A stretch of 64,000 bases of DNA from Cryptomeria japonica (GCF_030272615.1 NC_081410.1:289849957-289913956); one strand, 5' to 3'. Shown: positions 44,088 through 55,815, counted from the first letter of the stretch. Translations and numbers: made by a program. Notes: generated from the sequence alone by a model not told the origin.

Positions 44088-45663
44088 ATGAGTAATGATT
44101 GGTATGTTGAGAGAATAAGAGAAACTCCTAGAAATTTGTCATTAAGATTTATGCAGGGGAGGAGGTCCCTGCACAAAGGACAAGAAGATCTTGTTCAGTT
44201 GAGTCCTAAGAAAAGGAACAAAGGAAAGAAATCAAACATGGTATTTGAAGGATATAAGAGATTTCCTAGTAGGGAGGAAGATTCTTTGTCTACTAGAAAA
44301 TCTGAGAATAGAGAGGAAAATCCTTTTTATAAAATAAACTCAAAGGATAATATACGTATCCATGATGCAATCATGAATGCTGAGGAATAGGAAGAGAAAC
44401 AGTGGGATGATCTTATTCTTAAGATGGCTGATATGAGTGTTGATGATGCCAAGATGGCGAGGGCACTTAAAAGGCAATTAGATTGGGTATTACAGAAACT
44501 AGGAATAGAGAGAAGTAGTATTTCAAGCCTCAAAACAAATAAGGTAGGAGAAGAGAGAGGTGAAACAAGTAGACAAGTAGTTACAAAATATAGTCCCCCT
44601 CATATGAGAAGAATGGACCAGCCTTTTGTAACCTTTGAAAACCCGTTGGTGAGTGAAAATAGAAGATGGAGGGATATGCATAGGGATCAAAGTGAAGAGA
44701 GGCATGAGGATGGGAAAAGAAATGGAGATGGGGGAAATTATGGGAACCAGATTAACACTAATAGGGATAACCGTGTAGGAAATAATGGGTGTGGCAACAA
44801 TCAGAATAATGGACAAAATAGAGAATTATGGAAGTGGTAATGGTGGAGGTATGAACAATGGTAACAATAATGGCAATAATAATGGGGATGGAAACAATGG
44901 CAATAATGAAAAACTATGGCAACAATAATAGAATTATGAACAATCGAAGAAACCATCATGTTGGCAGGCAACCCTTAATCATTGAAAGGTGCAAACAATT
45001 GGATTTCACTGGCATTGTTGGTTACCTAGATCAAATCACTAATGATTTGAGATTAGCAATCCCAAACTTTTTAGGAAATGGAGTTGATTCAGCAGAGTAG
45101 CATGTTATTAATGTAAAAAATATCATCAAAGAATTTGAGATTCCACATGAAGATGTATTCATGAATTTGTTGGTTCAGTCTTTGACAAAGGATGTAGGGG
45201 AATGGTATAGAAGCCTTCCCCACAAATGTATTTGTAGTTGGTAGGAATTTGTAATGCTATTCTTGGAAGAATTTGGAGATCACAATGATCCCTCATTTTC
45301 ATCCCATGAACTAACAAGCATAAAAAATAATCAAAATGAATCAGTTACTGAATTAATAAAAGATTTAATAAAATATTAAATAGAATACCCAAAGATGTCA
45401 GACCAGTTGATTCATTTTTTATTAACTTTTATTTAAGTGCTTTTGACAGCAAAACTCATTATGAGATTTTGTCTCATAGACCTAACACTTTACAACAAGC
45501 ATTCACAATAGATGTTACTATTGAAAATAATAGGAAGGTGGCTTGGAAAGTTGCTAAGAGAGATGATCCAAAGCTATACAACTCCAAGGTTCCCAAGAAA
45601 GATGATCTTACTCAAATCATGGACATGCTCAAGGAATTAAAGGGTAAGCAAAGTCATAATTAA
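44088..45663 (+). pseudogene. Gag of the large Tat element
   Basis: The first ATG after the PBS (44088) begins MSNDWYVERIRETPRNLSL. A Lys/Arg-rich N-terminal part is broken by TAG at 44388 and resumes in the same frame (ILKMADMSVDDAKMARAL). An Asn/Gly-rich run follows (44740-44945) and the frame changes there. The capsid core (44980-45660) shows FTGIVGYLDQITNDLRLAIPNF, WYRSLPHKC, FLEEFGDHNDPSFSSHEL, NESVTELI and SHRPNTLQQAF. These are typical retrotransposon Gag features for particle assembly. A further shift near 45375 brings the last part into another frame. Confidence 0.85.
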
Positions 45664-46545
45664 AGGCCACTATACAGGAACAATAAGCAAATAAGTTACA
45701 ATAGGCCAAGGTTGCATGATGCCATATAACACAAATTGGAAAGATGGAAAACCAGTAAAACCAAATACCAACAAAGAGACTCCTGACCCACTAAAGAAAA
45801 CCACAAACTTTTTAGATGAATATCCATAGTGTGATTAATGTAATCTACTTCATGCTACAGAATAGTGCATGATTGCCCAAGGCTTGATAGAAGAGGAAGA
45901 TAAAAATGAGGATTATGAACCAACTATTAATGCCCTCTCATTTGATCAATATTTGGGAAGAAATGAGGATTTATCTAAAGAAGAATATTCTGATGTGCAT
46001 CAAAGAAGAGAACATTTGCAATATGGTATACAATAGGTTTTTTCTGATGATGAGGAAGAAATCCTTGCATTGAGAAAATTGTTTCAGGAGGAAGTAGTGC
46101 CCTCTTTGAGAAACCTGACTAAAGAGGAGAAGAAAGATTTCACTATTGCAGTTGTGGAACAAGTAAAAATTAATTACCAGCTAAGGAATAGGAAAGTAAA
46201 TAATGAGCAAGGCAAGCCACCAGGCATCTTCGCCAAAGTCACAAAATCGGGGGGAACAAATAGTAACATGACCAAGGGCAAATTTGCAGGTGCCAAGAAA
46301 GAGATAGAACCGGAAAAAACTAAACAAAATAAAATGCCAAAATTGGTCAAACTAGTTGAGAGGAAATAGATTAGTAAACCTTTTTCAAACTGTGGAACTT
46401 TCATGTCTCAAGCGTTGTCTTAGGTAAAATTTTCTATGCCCTTGCTTGAAGTGATGAAATTTCCAGAATATAAGGATGAGACTCTGAGATTATATCGAAA
46501 GTTGGTGATACAAGCAAAGATGTTTCTAGGTTGAAATAGGATCCT
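45664..46545 (+). pseudogene. Nucleocapsid-like and spacer part of Gag
   Basis: A decayed zinc-knuckle-like block near 45828-45870 reads C-x2-C-x3-H-x4-C (CNLLHATEQC) with a stop replacing one residue. It is followed by an acidic segment (LIEEEDKNEDYEPTINAL) and a Lys-rich tail (46070-46369: FQEEVVPSLRNLTKEEKKDF, KGKFAGAKKEIEPEK). It leads into the protease. Several stops are present. Confidence 0.65.
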
Positions 46546-47097
46546 CCAGTAATATACCTAGGCACGTCTATCACAAAAAGCCTCACACAAGTTGATCCAT
46601 TCTATTTGACATTGTTAATTAACAATAAAATGGTTAGGAACTTTATGATAGATTCAGGGGCAGCATTGAAAATCATGCCGAAAGATGTCATGAAAGAGCT
46701 CAAGATGCATGTCAACACACCTTATGGTAAGTTTTATGACATGGACAACAAGTCTGTACCTATGGTAGGTATTATGAAGGATGTAGAGTTCAAGTTTCCA
46801 GCTTGCCCGGATACTACATATAAAACATACATTACTATGGTACAAGTTCCTACGAATTATGGAATGTTGTTGTCCAAGCAATGGTCAAATTTGGTTGGTG
46901 GTCATGTTCAACTTGATCTACCTTATGCTACTATTCTAGTCAAAGGGACAACAGTGAGGATAAATAGAGAGCCAAGATCCCCATATCTCATAGAAGAAGT
47001 TGATCCTAATGAAGCAACCTACTTTTGCCATTCAGATATGGACAACTTCCAGGTAAGTATTTCTAAACCTTTAAGATTAGTAAAGTTACACAAATAG
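46546..47097 (+). pseudogene. Retropepsin-like protease of the large Tat element
   Basis: An open stretch from 46606 gives MTLLINNKMVRNFMIDSGAALKIMP, with the catalytic Asp codon at 46651 in the DSGA motif. It is followed by MKELKMHVNTPYG and SVPMVGIMKDVEFKFPAC, the usual flap and core strands, then PTNYGMLLSKQW. The family cleaves Gag-Pol. The domain is intact over about 160 codons and is one of the best preserved parts. The next domain, RNase H, starts about 40 bases later after a stop. Confidence 0.88.
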
Positions 47098-47486
47098 TTA
47101 AACAAAATGAAAACTTAATTTGGAAATTATACTTTGATGGTGCCTGCAATAAAGAAGGGAATGGAGCAGGAGTTGTACTTATTGCACCTAATGAAATTTT
47201 TTTCAAATACTCTTTCTTGTTGTCTTTTGAATGTACTAATAATATTCCCGAATATGAGGCCATCTTATTAGGTCTTAAACTAGAAAATAGGCATGGTATG
47301 AAGTTACTAATGGTTTATGGTGATTCAAAATTAGCCATTTCACAAGTTAGGGGCAAATTTGCTGCAAAAAATGAAAAATTAAGAAGCCACAGGAATAAAG
47401 TTTGGGATCACATTGAATTGTTCGATGCCTTCTCCATCAATTGGACTGAGAGATCCAACAATATTTAGGTAGACTTCATTGCGAAC
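47098..47486 (+). pseudogene. Extra RNase H (archaeal type) located before RT
   Basis: All four acidic positions can be seen: LYFDGACNKEG (Asp at 47136), NIPEYEAILLGL (Glu at 47256), VYGDSKLAISQ (Asp at 47322) and VDFIANL (Asp at 47472). A TAG lies at 47466 just before the last motif. The Tat lineage of plant gypsy elements has acquired such a second RNase H. Here it sits between protease and RT, as in the truncated element at 13641-14012. It would remove RNA from hybrids during reverse transcription and may replace the weak native RNase H at 48.9 kb. Confidence 0.85.
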
Positions 47487-47969
47487 TTGGATATCAAGCA
47501 TAATGACATCCCTTTGGATGACATTACCCAAGTGGAGATTAAGACTAGACTGTCAGTGCCTGACAATGTAAAAAGTTGGCAAGTTTTTGATGATGACAGG
47601 GATTTACTAAAAAAATTATTTTGTGAAGATCAGTATGAGTGCCAGTGGATTGATTGGAACAAAATTGTGGAAGACAAGGATGAAAAAGCAACTGTACTTG
47701 GGCAAGAAGTATTGCAGCTGGAAACTAATAAAATCCCAAAAGGATTAATAGATCTTGAAAGAATGTTTGACGATAAAGATGTAATGAATTTCAGGCCTAA
47801 TTCAAGAGGATGTGAGGAGGTCGAAAAGATAAAATTGGGAAGTGAAAGAAAACCAAGAGATGTGTATATTGGTAAGAAGCTCACACCAAAAATCAAAACA
47901 AAATTGATAAATCTACTAAGGAAGTATAGGCATGTTTTCGCTTGGTCATATGATGACCTTAAAGCGTAG
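47487..47969 (+). pseudogene. Pre-RT linker
   Basis: A 160-codon open segment (MDIKHNDIPLDDITQVEIKT to KYRHVFAWSYDDL). The final part, LRKYRHVFAWSYDDLKA, is the conserved lead into gypsy RT. The upstream part resembles the remnant at 14013-14195 (WQVFDDDRDLL). It ends in a stop and RT continues in the same frame. Confidence 0.75.
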
Positions 47970-48560
47970 AGGGAAGATTTGTTCCAACATGAGATACCTT
48001 TTAAGCCTAATGCAAAACCGTTCAGACAAAAGAAAAGGCCTATAAATCCTACCTTGGATCCTAAGATGAAGGAGGAGTTAATGAAAATGAGAAATGCAGG
48101 GATTATAGAGCCTATAAGGCACTCAACATGGGTATAAAATTTAGTACCAGTAAGAAAGAAAAATGTTGATATTAGGTTATGTGTAGATTTCAAAAATCTA
48201 AATGTTTCATCTTTGAAAGATAACTATGCTTTGCCTAACATGGAAGCTTTGTTGCAGAAGGTCACAGGGAATGAGTTCTTATCTATGATGGATGGCTTCT
48301 TAGGCTATAATGAAGTCAAAGTTAGGGAAGTAGAAAAGTTCAAAACTACTTTCACTACACCTTGGGGTACCTATGTTTATGCTAGGATGCCTTTTGGACT
48401 GACAAATGCAGGAGCTACATTCTAGAGAGCTATAGATGTGGCCTTTGAGGGCATGATTGATTATATCTTAGCACTGTATCAAGATGATATGACTGCTTAC
48501 TCTAAAAAGGCAGAAAATCATTGTGATGATCTAGAATTTTTTTTATTAGAGCACTAGAAT
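47970..48560 (+). pseudogene. Gypsy reverse transcriptase of the large Tat element
   Basis: RT blocks appear in order: FRQKKRPINPTLDPKMKEEL, IIEPIRHSTW, VRKKNVDIRLCVDFKNLN, DNYALPNMEALLQ, MMDGFLGYNEV, TTPWGTYVYARMPFGLTNAGATF and LYQDDMTAYS. The last is the YxDD polymerase motif (Asp codons at 48483 and 48486). Stops occur near 48134 and 48424. A shift in the T-run at about 48536-48545 moves the next part to another frame. The palm and fingers are recognisable, but the enzyme is dead. Confidence 0.92.
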
Positions 48561-49261
48561 ATGGCATATCTTTGAATCCTAAAAAATGTCATTTCGAGGT
48601 TACTGAAGGAAAATTACTAGGTCATATTGTCTCAAAAGATGAAGTTAGAATTGATCTAGAAAGGATTGTTGCTATTGATAAAATTCAAATTCCAAAAACT
48701 GTTAAAGAGATCCAATCTTTCTTCAGTCAAATTAACTTTGTGAGAAGGTTTGTTTCAAATTTATCTGAAATCATAAAGCCTATTGCTAAAATTTTAAAAA
48801 AGGGTGCTGAAATAAAGTGGACTAATGAATCTTTTGAAGCTTTTGTAAATATCAAAAGAGCCATCAAGGAAGCCCCTATTTTAAAATCACTTGATTTCTC
48901 CAAACCCTTTCAAGTATTTTCGTTTGCCTCATTCCATACTATTGTTGTTGTCATGTTACAAAAGAATGATGAGGGTCATGAACAACTAGTGGCATTTTTT
49001 AGTAAAACATTCCAAGCATCATAATTAAATTACAATTTGAATGAAAAATGGGCCTATACTCTTGTGAAAGCTATGAAATCCTTTAGACCTTACTTAGTTG
49101 GTGCCACCGTTATTTCCTATGTACCAAATGTTGTTGTCAAAGACATTTTCAGATAAATAGAGACTACTGGGAGAAGATGCACATGGATAAATCAGATCCA
49201 AGAGTTCAATATTGATTTACAAATCACAAAACTGGTAAGAGGTCGAGGTTTAGCAAAGTTT
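48561..49261 (+). pseudogene. RT thumb/connection and degenerate native RNase H
   Basis: SLNPKKCHFEVTEGKLLGHIVS (RT thumb lead) is followed by FFSQINFVRRFVSNLSEIIKPI and then FEAFVNIKRAIKEAPIL. The RNase H start reads FQVFSFASFHTIVVVMLQ, where an active domain has Asp in place of one of these residues. FFSKTFQAS and a region of KWAYTLVKAM type follow, then a stop at 49021. Loss of the native catalytic Asp agrees with the known trend in Tat elements that carry the extra RNase H. Confidence 0.8.
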
Positions 49262-50601
49262 ATGGTAGAATCCAAACTTGAAGAAGCACAAGTAAATCAG
49301 GTAGAACTAAAAGATGTGCAAATTAGCATTGAAAGGTGTCCCTGGTATGCAAATATTGTGTATTACTTGAAATACATGAAATGTCTAGATAATTTAAATG
49401 ATAGTCTGAAGAGAACTTTGAAGCTTCAAACATCTACCTGTATGTATTACTTAATGGAGATCTATAATGGAAAAATAGAGATGGTATTCTTGTATTGTTT
49501 CTAGATGAATGTCAAGCATTTGTTATTTTAAAAGATTTGCATGAAGGTGTCTGTGGAGGCCACTTCTCAGCTAAAACCACTGCTCATAAAATTCTTAATA
49601 CTAGTTATTATTGGCCTCAAGTTTTCAAGGATTGTCATACTTATATTAGAAAATGTGAGGCTTGTCAAAAGTATTTCAGGGAAGCTCAAATATAATGGAG
49701 CCATTCCTTTCAAACACATGCATATAGAGGAACCATTTTAGATGTGGGGTATTGACTTCATAGGTGAGATAGAAAACAAATCTAGTGGTGGGCATAAACG
49801 GATTTTGGTGGCCACATATTATTTTACTAAGTGGAATGAAGCCATTCCCACAAGACAGGCTACCAGCAAAGTTGTGATAAAGTTTCTTTTGGAAAATATT
49901 TTGACTAGATTTGGGGTACCTCAAAATATTGTGGTAGATAATGGATGTGCTTCAGATTAGATGAGTTCTTTGATTTTTGTGAAAACTATGGTATTACTTT
50001 GTCATATTCATCACCTTATCATCCTCAAGGAAATGGACAGGCATAACCCAACAATAAAACCTTGTTGAAGATTATCAAAAGGATGTTAGGTAATAATAAG
50101 AAGGCTTGGGATTCAAAATTGGTTTTAGCAGTATGGGCTGACAGAGTGATAGTTAAGAAATCCATAGGATTCGCCCCATATGAGCTGGTATATGGAAAAG
50201 AAGCATGATTACCCTTAAGTAATTTTCTCCCAATTTACAAGTTTGTTACAGAGGAATTCTCAGAAGAAGAAAACTTTATGGAAGATAGATTGATGGCATT
50301 AGCTGAGTTGGATGAATTTAGAAGAGAAGAGCAAGAGAGAAACCTATAGAGACAACAAATGGTAAAGGCCTTACATGATAAGAGAGCATGTCACAGTTCT
50401 TTTAAAGAAGGGGAATGGGTGTTAAAATGGAATGCCAAAGATAAGGATAAAGGGAAGCATGGCAAGTTCAATGCGCTCGGGCTAGGACCTTTCATCATTT
50501 TAAAAAAAAGTGGAGAAAACTCTTATTACTTGTAGGATACCGATGGTCAAGTGCAAGAGTTCCCAGTTCATGCTCAGTATCTTAAGAATTTTTTCTATTA
50601 A
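49262..50601 (+). pseudogene. Integrase of the large Tat element
   Basis: Integrase inserts the DNA copy into the genome. The zinc-binding HHCC domain (49538-49670) reads LHEGVCGGHFSAKTT and CHTYIRKCEACQK. The core shows WGIDFIGEIE (first Asp codon 49754) and NIVVDNG (second Asp 49937). In the GQAE block the Glu codon is replaced by TAA at 50044, so the catalytic triad is broken. It continues with FAPYELVYGKEA and ends with a tail containing EGEWVLKWNAKDKDKGKHGKF and GLGPFIILKKSGENSYYL. Frames change near 49690 and 49960. A stop at about 50599 ends the polyprotein, followed by a short non-coding stretch to the 3' LTR. Confidence 0.88.
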
Positions 50602-50961
50602 TGAGTAGGGAGTATTTTTGTATCATAATAGTTTAACTTTCTTGTTGCTTTTTGTTCTCAATTTTCATGTTGGTCTTCTTTCCAGAGATAACTAGGATCT
50701 TGCTATGTCCTTAAAGAGAACATACATCCCTAGAAAGAGCCACTGTTAGCAAATATTTTTAGAGAATATTTTATGCTATATGGAGGCCTTTTTATTTTAT
50801 CATATGAGCATTTATTGCTGGTTTGTATGTGCAGGAGCTTTATTGGCACATGTAAAATTCTCTAAAAAGATCAAATGTTTCAGGAGTATCAAGGTATCAC
50901 TTGGGCACACTAAGGGCATGCACTAAGTATAGACTGCACAAGGAATCCATCATGAAAATGT

Positions 50962-51207
50962 TTGTCAACAGAGAATTCATTATGCTATGATCTAGGATTG
51001 CCTTCTAGTATGTATCAGGCCTTATGGAAAAAGTTGGGATCACCAATATTCAGGATGGATGGCTCATTTGTGTTGGATTGCAATTTTTCAATTACCGGCA
51101 TAAGTAATCCTGATGAAACAATAGGCGGATGCATTAGAGCACTTAAAAAATACTCAGCATGGTGCACGCTCTTGAAAGATTCATACCATTGGGATATCTT
51201 ATTTTGA
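50962..51207 (+). CDS. Small ORF in U3 of the 3' LTR (unknown)
   Basis: The 81-codon counterpart of 38654-38899: MSTENSLCYDLGLPSSMYQAL, then KLGSPIFRMDGSFV and CIRALKKYSA. Start, length and frame are the same in both LTRs although many codons differ. No family is recognised. Confidence 0.3.
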   Translation: MSTENSLCYDLGLPSSMYQALWKKLGSPIFRMDGSFVLDCNFSITGISNPDETIGGCIRALKKYSAWCTLLKDSYHWDILF

Positions 51208-51225
51208 TGAAGGAAAAGGCGGTTG

Positions 51226-52130
51226 TCTTCCATCGACATAAATCAACTTATCGGTAAAATGTAGAAATTGTTATACCGATAACCTATGAAGCCATCGGTG
51301 TAACTTGTAATGATGAGGCAAAGTGGATCATGGAGTTATAGTATCAGGAGATCAGAAGTAATGAGAAAAGTTTATCCCAATACCCGATGACTGAGGGGAA
51401 CCAAATGCGGGTCCATCAGAAAAAAGAGCCATATTAGAGTAGTAAAAAAGTGGTTAGGTCGATCCTTGACTTAAGGAATTGGAGGGCGGAACTATCGGTA
51501 TTACCTATACTGATAAAACAAACCTGGAGGTATAAATCATAAAGGTAAATCAGAGTCTTAATAGGACTTTGGGAGGAATAGAAAAAGGTTATTCCAACCC
51601 TTGATGTAGATAGAAGCGCCTACAAAGATATTGGCATAGTCTATACCAATAAGGCAACATTAAGTGGGGACTCATCGGGACATTGGAAGAAGAAATTTTA
51701 TGCTATGTCGAGTCCCGATAGGACTTTTAAGGCAGATGGTGAGTTGCTAGGAGTCCTTTGGAGTGAGTTACGCTGACAATGCAAGGGCCTTAGTCAGAAT
51801 GCAGATTGGTATACTGAGATCATCGGGGCATCAGAGAGAAATAAAATGAGATATACCGATACCTAATAGATTAAGTAAAAGAAAACCGAAGGCAATAGCA
51901 TCAGAGAAAGTTATGTTGATGGAGTATTAAATCAAAAGGCATAGCCAAAGCTAAAGGAGTTCTCATCGGGATAAAGTGAACCATCAGGATAGAAAGAAAA
52001 TTTTTATCCTAAGACCTGATAAGTTGGTCAGGATAACTTGTGTCGATCAGAAGGTGAAAAGCGATAGTCATAACAAATGGTGCCAAGCAATTGAATCATC
52101 GAGAAAAGTCATGCTGATTAGCCATTGGAG
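51226..52130. repeat. U3 ATCGG/CCGAT dyad cluster, 3' LTR copy
   Basis: This matches 38930-39790. A nearly perfect pair, 'atcggtattacctatactgat', is at about 51499-51519. The 3' LTR also has one extra stretch, 'ttataccgataacctatgaagccatcgg', around 51270-51297, with no counterpart in the 5' LTR. Confidence 0.5.
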
Positions 52131-52250
52131 ATCTTGATGTGAAAAATTGACATAATGGCTTCCATTAAATGCATCTATTAGGTAGGTCTATTTCCACACG
52201 AGGAAAATCCATCAAGATTGTGGTAATTAAGTACAAGATTGGACTTCCTA

Positions 52251-52260
52251 GAATATATAA
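52251..52260 (+). promoter_or_regulatory. TATA-like box of the 3' LTR
   Basis: 'gaatatataa' lies about 110 bases before the ATG at 52368, at the position of 39897-39908. A transcript from here could express the LTR ORF alone, without gag-pol. Confidence 0.5.
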
Positions 52261-52367
52261 CCAATGTTGCATAACAACATTTCGCACAGAGCTATTGCAA
52301 AAGATATCAGGTGTTTGTTGAGAAAATATTCTGAGCTAATGAGCATAGAGTAAAGAAATTTATAGAG

Positions 52368-53579
52368 ATGGAGGGGTCAAGCTCAAAATGAAAGGGAAAG
52401 GTTATTGAAGTATCGAGCACCACGACAAAAAATTTGAAGGGTGAAGTTGGTGAAGCTCGAAGAAAATTAAACCAGGATATGATAGATCAGATGGGCTCTC
52501 CAGGAGCTAGGTCACGCAGAGCTAAGGTGAATTTGCCTATTTACGACTAGTTGGAGGACATATACAAAGAGATTGGAGATGTGTTCACAACAGTGTGTGG
52601 GCACAAGTTGTTTCTCTTTCATTACCTCCGCAGGGATGAGCCTATGCCAATTTCAAACCCATGGAGCACCGATTTAGGTAAACTTGTGGTACCTAATGTC
52701 TTTGTAAATATTGATTTATTGAAGCTCCTAGTAAGACATTATGATGCAAACAAATGATGCATTTTGTTGCTCGATGGGACTGCTTTCGTTCACTTTGCAG
52801 TAGCCACAATTCAGGAAGTTTTTGGAGTGGATCTGGAGATAAATGTGCCTTTATCATTTGTAGATTTGGAAGAGGAATACATAAAGATGGATACTACATA
52901 TCAAGGTTGGAACCTCGCTATCCACAAAGCAAAAAAAGGGGAGGATAACAGAGGAAAATGGTCCTCCTTATGAAATGACTATTTTCAAGAAGTATCTACA
53001 GTATACATATATGGCTTGTGGCCAAGTTGGAGGAGTTGAAGCTCCTTATGTGGCAAACATAGGACCATTGGTTTTAGCAGCAAATATCCAGAGACATGAG
53101 CCTAGAGCTTTTGATTTTGCTTTGTACCTGATAGATAGATTGCATGAAGGCTTCAAGAACTTGAAAGATAATCTAGATAAGCATTTCAAGCATTATTCAT
53201 TGTTAATGCACATTAGTTTATTTTATTGTAGATTTGGGGGATTGTGGTCAGAGGGTTTGAATGTAAACATAGTAGGGAAGAATGGATAGGATCAACTGGT
53301 GCATTTGTGGGTTTGTGTCTGGGATTATAGATATGTGAATTCTCATTACCTCAAATTTGAGGAATTCCTTGTTAAACCAATTTTCTTGCTCTTTGGTGAG
53401 CCCCTGTAGGGATCATTTACTGAGGATGTTAACAAATTTTTTAGGCCTCATGAGCACAAGAATCCAAAGGTTAATCACAATTGGGGTGATTGGTACTCAT
53501 GCTAAAACTTCACTTTTGTTCGATGTTATGGATTTGAGGGTTATCCCTATGTATTACCAAAGCCTGCACCAAACATGAT
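52368..53579 (+). pseudogene. LTR ORF, 3' LTR copy, first part
   Basis: It begins MEGSSSKMKGKVIEVSS and is homologous to 40016 onward. Differences include a stop after YDANK (TGA at about 52755) where the 5' copy reads Arg, and an inserted A in the run near 52930 that shifts the frame. It reads on through YMACGQVGGVEAPY and RFGGLWSEGLN and is cut at 53579 by the nested element. The 5' copy has stops at several places where this copy is open, and the reverse is also true, so the ancestor was probably fully open. Confidence 0.75.
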
Positions 53580-54326
53580 TGTTCATAAATACACACTCAA
53601 GTGAGATATTGTAGGTTATTGAAGGTATTATCATTGATGGAAACCTTGCAATCATGTGATATTGGCAGATAAACACCGGCACTGGCACCAACATACTCTA
53701 CACTAGCATACAAGACACTGGCACCCTGGCCGTCAACAATTTTGTGTTAATGTATTCTATAATTAATTGTAAAATCTTTTGTAAGCCGACATGGTGGTTG
53801 TAATATGACTCATATATGTATGAGATCATTGTAGATTATTTTGTAAGTGGTAGGATGCAAAATATGATGTAAAGGTAGCAAACCTAATATGTGAATTATT
53901 GGATAAGGGTTTATGTATGTAGTAGAGCTTAAATCGGTACTAAATCTAGCATAGAAGATGCTAATCTGAAGTAGTACAAGACAATGGATTAGTATAATCC
54001 ATTTTTGTAAGTTAGTGTGACTTCTTTTGTAATTGAGCAATGAGTTCTAGGCACTTGGCCTTCCTGCATGTGCAAGCCCCTATTGTAGCAGTAATATTCC
54101 CTTATTGGCCAGTAAGTGAATATTGTGGGTCACAAATCCCATCGAGGTTTTTCCCACACTAGGTTTCCTCATTAAAACATTGTGTTATGGTGTGTTTTTC
54201 ATGTTGTGGTTGTTATTCTTATTTGCTGCATTATTTCTGGTTTACCGGTACACAGTTAAGAAATTAGTATTACCAATCATATACTAATTCACCCCCCCCC
54301 TCTCAGTATCTTTGGGAATCCTAACA
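53580..54326 (+). repeat. 5' LTR of the 6.6 kb element
   Basis: It begins 'tgttcataaatacacactc' and ends 'ctctcagtatctttgggaatc' plus 'ctaaca'. It is 747 bases, about 44 shorter than the 3' LTR because of a gap near 54255. A C-run precedes the end, as in the complement of the LTRs at 19406 and 26456. Confidence 0.93.
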
Positions 54327-54328
54327 AT

Positions 54329-54340
54329 TGGTATTAGAGC
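54329..54340 (+). other. Primer binding site of the 6.6 kb element
   Basis: 'tggtattagagc' starts two bases after the LTR end. It differs by one base from the initiator methionine PBS 'tggtatcagagc'. Confidence 0.85.
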
Positions 54341-54397
54341 TTGGTCCTCTATTTTTAGAAGCCTAATAGCTTGAGGAAGATCTTAATACCGGTAGAG

Positions 54398-55435
54398 ATG
54401 GAAAACTTGAGAAAGTAATTGGAAACAACTCTTTCAGACTATGATGCAAAAAAGGTGAAGAATACCAAACTTGAGGATGACCTGAAGGCTTTTGAGGATA
54501 TCATTCAAGCACTTCAAGAGAATTACACTATAGCAAGGAATAAAGGAAGATAACTTTGTGAGAAGATGCAGAAAGAGGAAGATGAAAAGAAAACTCTTAA
54601 TGATCTGGTAAACAAGCTAAGACAAGGAATTAGTACAACAAAGAATGAGATGCAAGATATGACTATGAGATTCTATAAAGAAATTAAAGACATAAATAAG
54701 AATGAAGAAGACTTGGTTAGAAGACTAAATGATGGTGGAAATGAAAACACAAGACTCGGTCATGAAAATGATATGTTGAAGATAGATCTAATGTACACAC
54801 AAAATGACAGAATTGAACTCATGAGATAGAAAGGAATCTTGGAGATTGAACTAACTGCTACAAATCAACACAAGGAGAAATTCAAGAAAATTTCATAAGA
54901 ACTTGGTGACACGATGAAGAATAAGAAACCTAGTGGTGATACAAATGGCCTTGGCTTTGAAACTGGTGAAAGCTCTGATACTGCAAACACTCATGATCAT
55001 TGCAAATAGGTAAGACAACCTAATGCTTACAAATTCAATGGGAAATGATTTAACTATAACAAGTATGGTCATAGAGAAAATCAGTGTAGATCTAGAAATT
55101 ATCAGAACACTAATACACCCACCGGTCAATGTTCTAAATGCAACAAAGTTGGTCATAACTCAGAAAATTGCAGAATGAATGTAAGATGTTATGTTTGTGG
55201 AAGATTTGGACACTTATCTAATCAATGCAGAACACATACCGGCATAGGATATGGGAAAGCTATTCAGAAAAACAATGTGACTTGTTATGCTTGTAACAAA
55301 ATTGGACATATTGCAAAATTTTGTAGAAGCAAGTCCCCACCAAAAAATAACAAAGGTCCTAGTTTGAAAGGTAAAGAAAACGTTGAAGAGGTAAAACAAG
55401 AATTCTCAAAACAATGGATCAAAAAGTCAGATTAG
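54398..55435 (+). pseudogene. ORF1: coiled-coil plus zinc-knuckle protein
   Basis: The first ATG after the PBS (MENLRK) opens a single frame of about 345 codons with several in-frame stops (for example at 54416, 54551, 54827, 54895). The N-terminal two thirds is predicted coiled coil (LEDDLKAFEDIIQALQENY, EMQDMTMRFYKEIKDINK). The C-terminal part (55040-55340) has four knuckles: FNYNKYGHRENQC with both first Cys lost, CSKCNKVGHNSENC, CYVCGRFGHLSNQC and CYACNKIGHIAKFC, the last three complete CCHC. It probably binds element RNA as a nucleocapsid would. I see no clear capsid core. It matches 25366-26440. Confidence 0.88.
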
Positions 55436-55815
55436 AATGTTGAAGGGAATACCCCTCCACCGATAGAAATAGAGTATCAATCCACTGGCAGGAGACTCTT
55501 CATCTAACTGAAGGAAAATCCCTTGGGGGTTTAGCAACAAAATGAAAAACATGCTATTATTCCCTCAGTTGATGGTGAGAAGTTGAAATTACTTCTATAC
55601 TAGCAAATGAGTTAAGTTGTGACTTAACCGGCATGCATTAATGTGGTAGTTGGAGAAAATAACATTATAAAGTGAGTTTTTTCGCTCCTTTTTCATTCAC
55701 CGAGCATTCAAATCTTCGAGAGCGCGAAAATTCCCGAGTGAAGGCATTCTTAGTGAAGAAGTGAAGCAATTCATCAAAGCATTCATCCTAAAGGCAGATT
55801 GAGGTATTTATAATC

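Larger units (their letters stand above)
50744..53579 (+). repeat. 3' LTR of the large Tat element, left part
   Basis: It begins 'tgttagcaaatattt', preceded by a weak purine-rich tract ('aaagagaa', 'agaaagag' at 50713-50738). It matches the 5' LTR up to the position equivalent to 41224. It is interrupted at 53579 by the nested element. It contains the U3, a TATA-like box at 52251-52260 and the first part of the LTR ORF. Confidence 0.88.

Noticed and set aside
47630-48193. Minus-strand 187-codon open frame
   Set aside because: It is the antisense shadow of the pre-RT linker and RT of the large Tat element and has no motif of its own.
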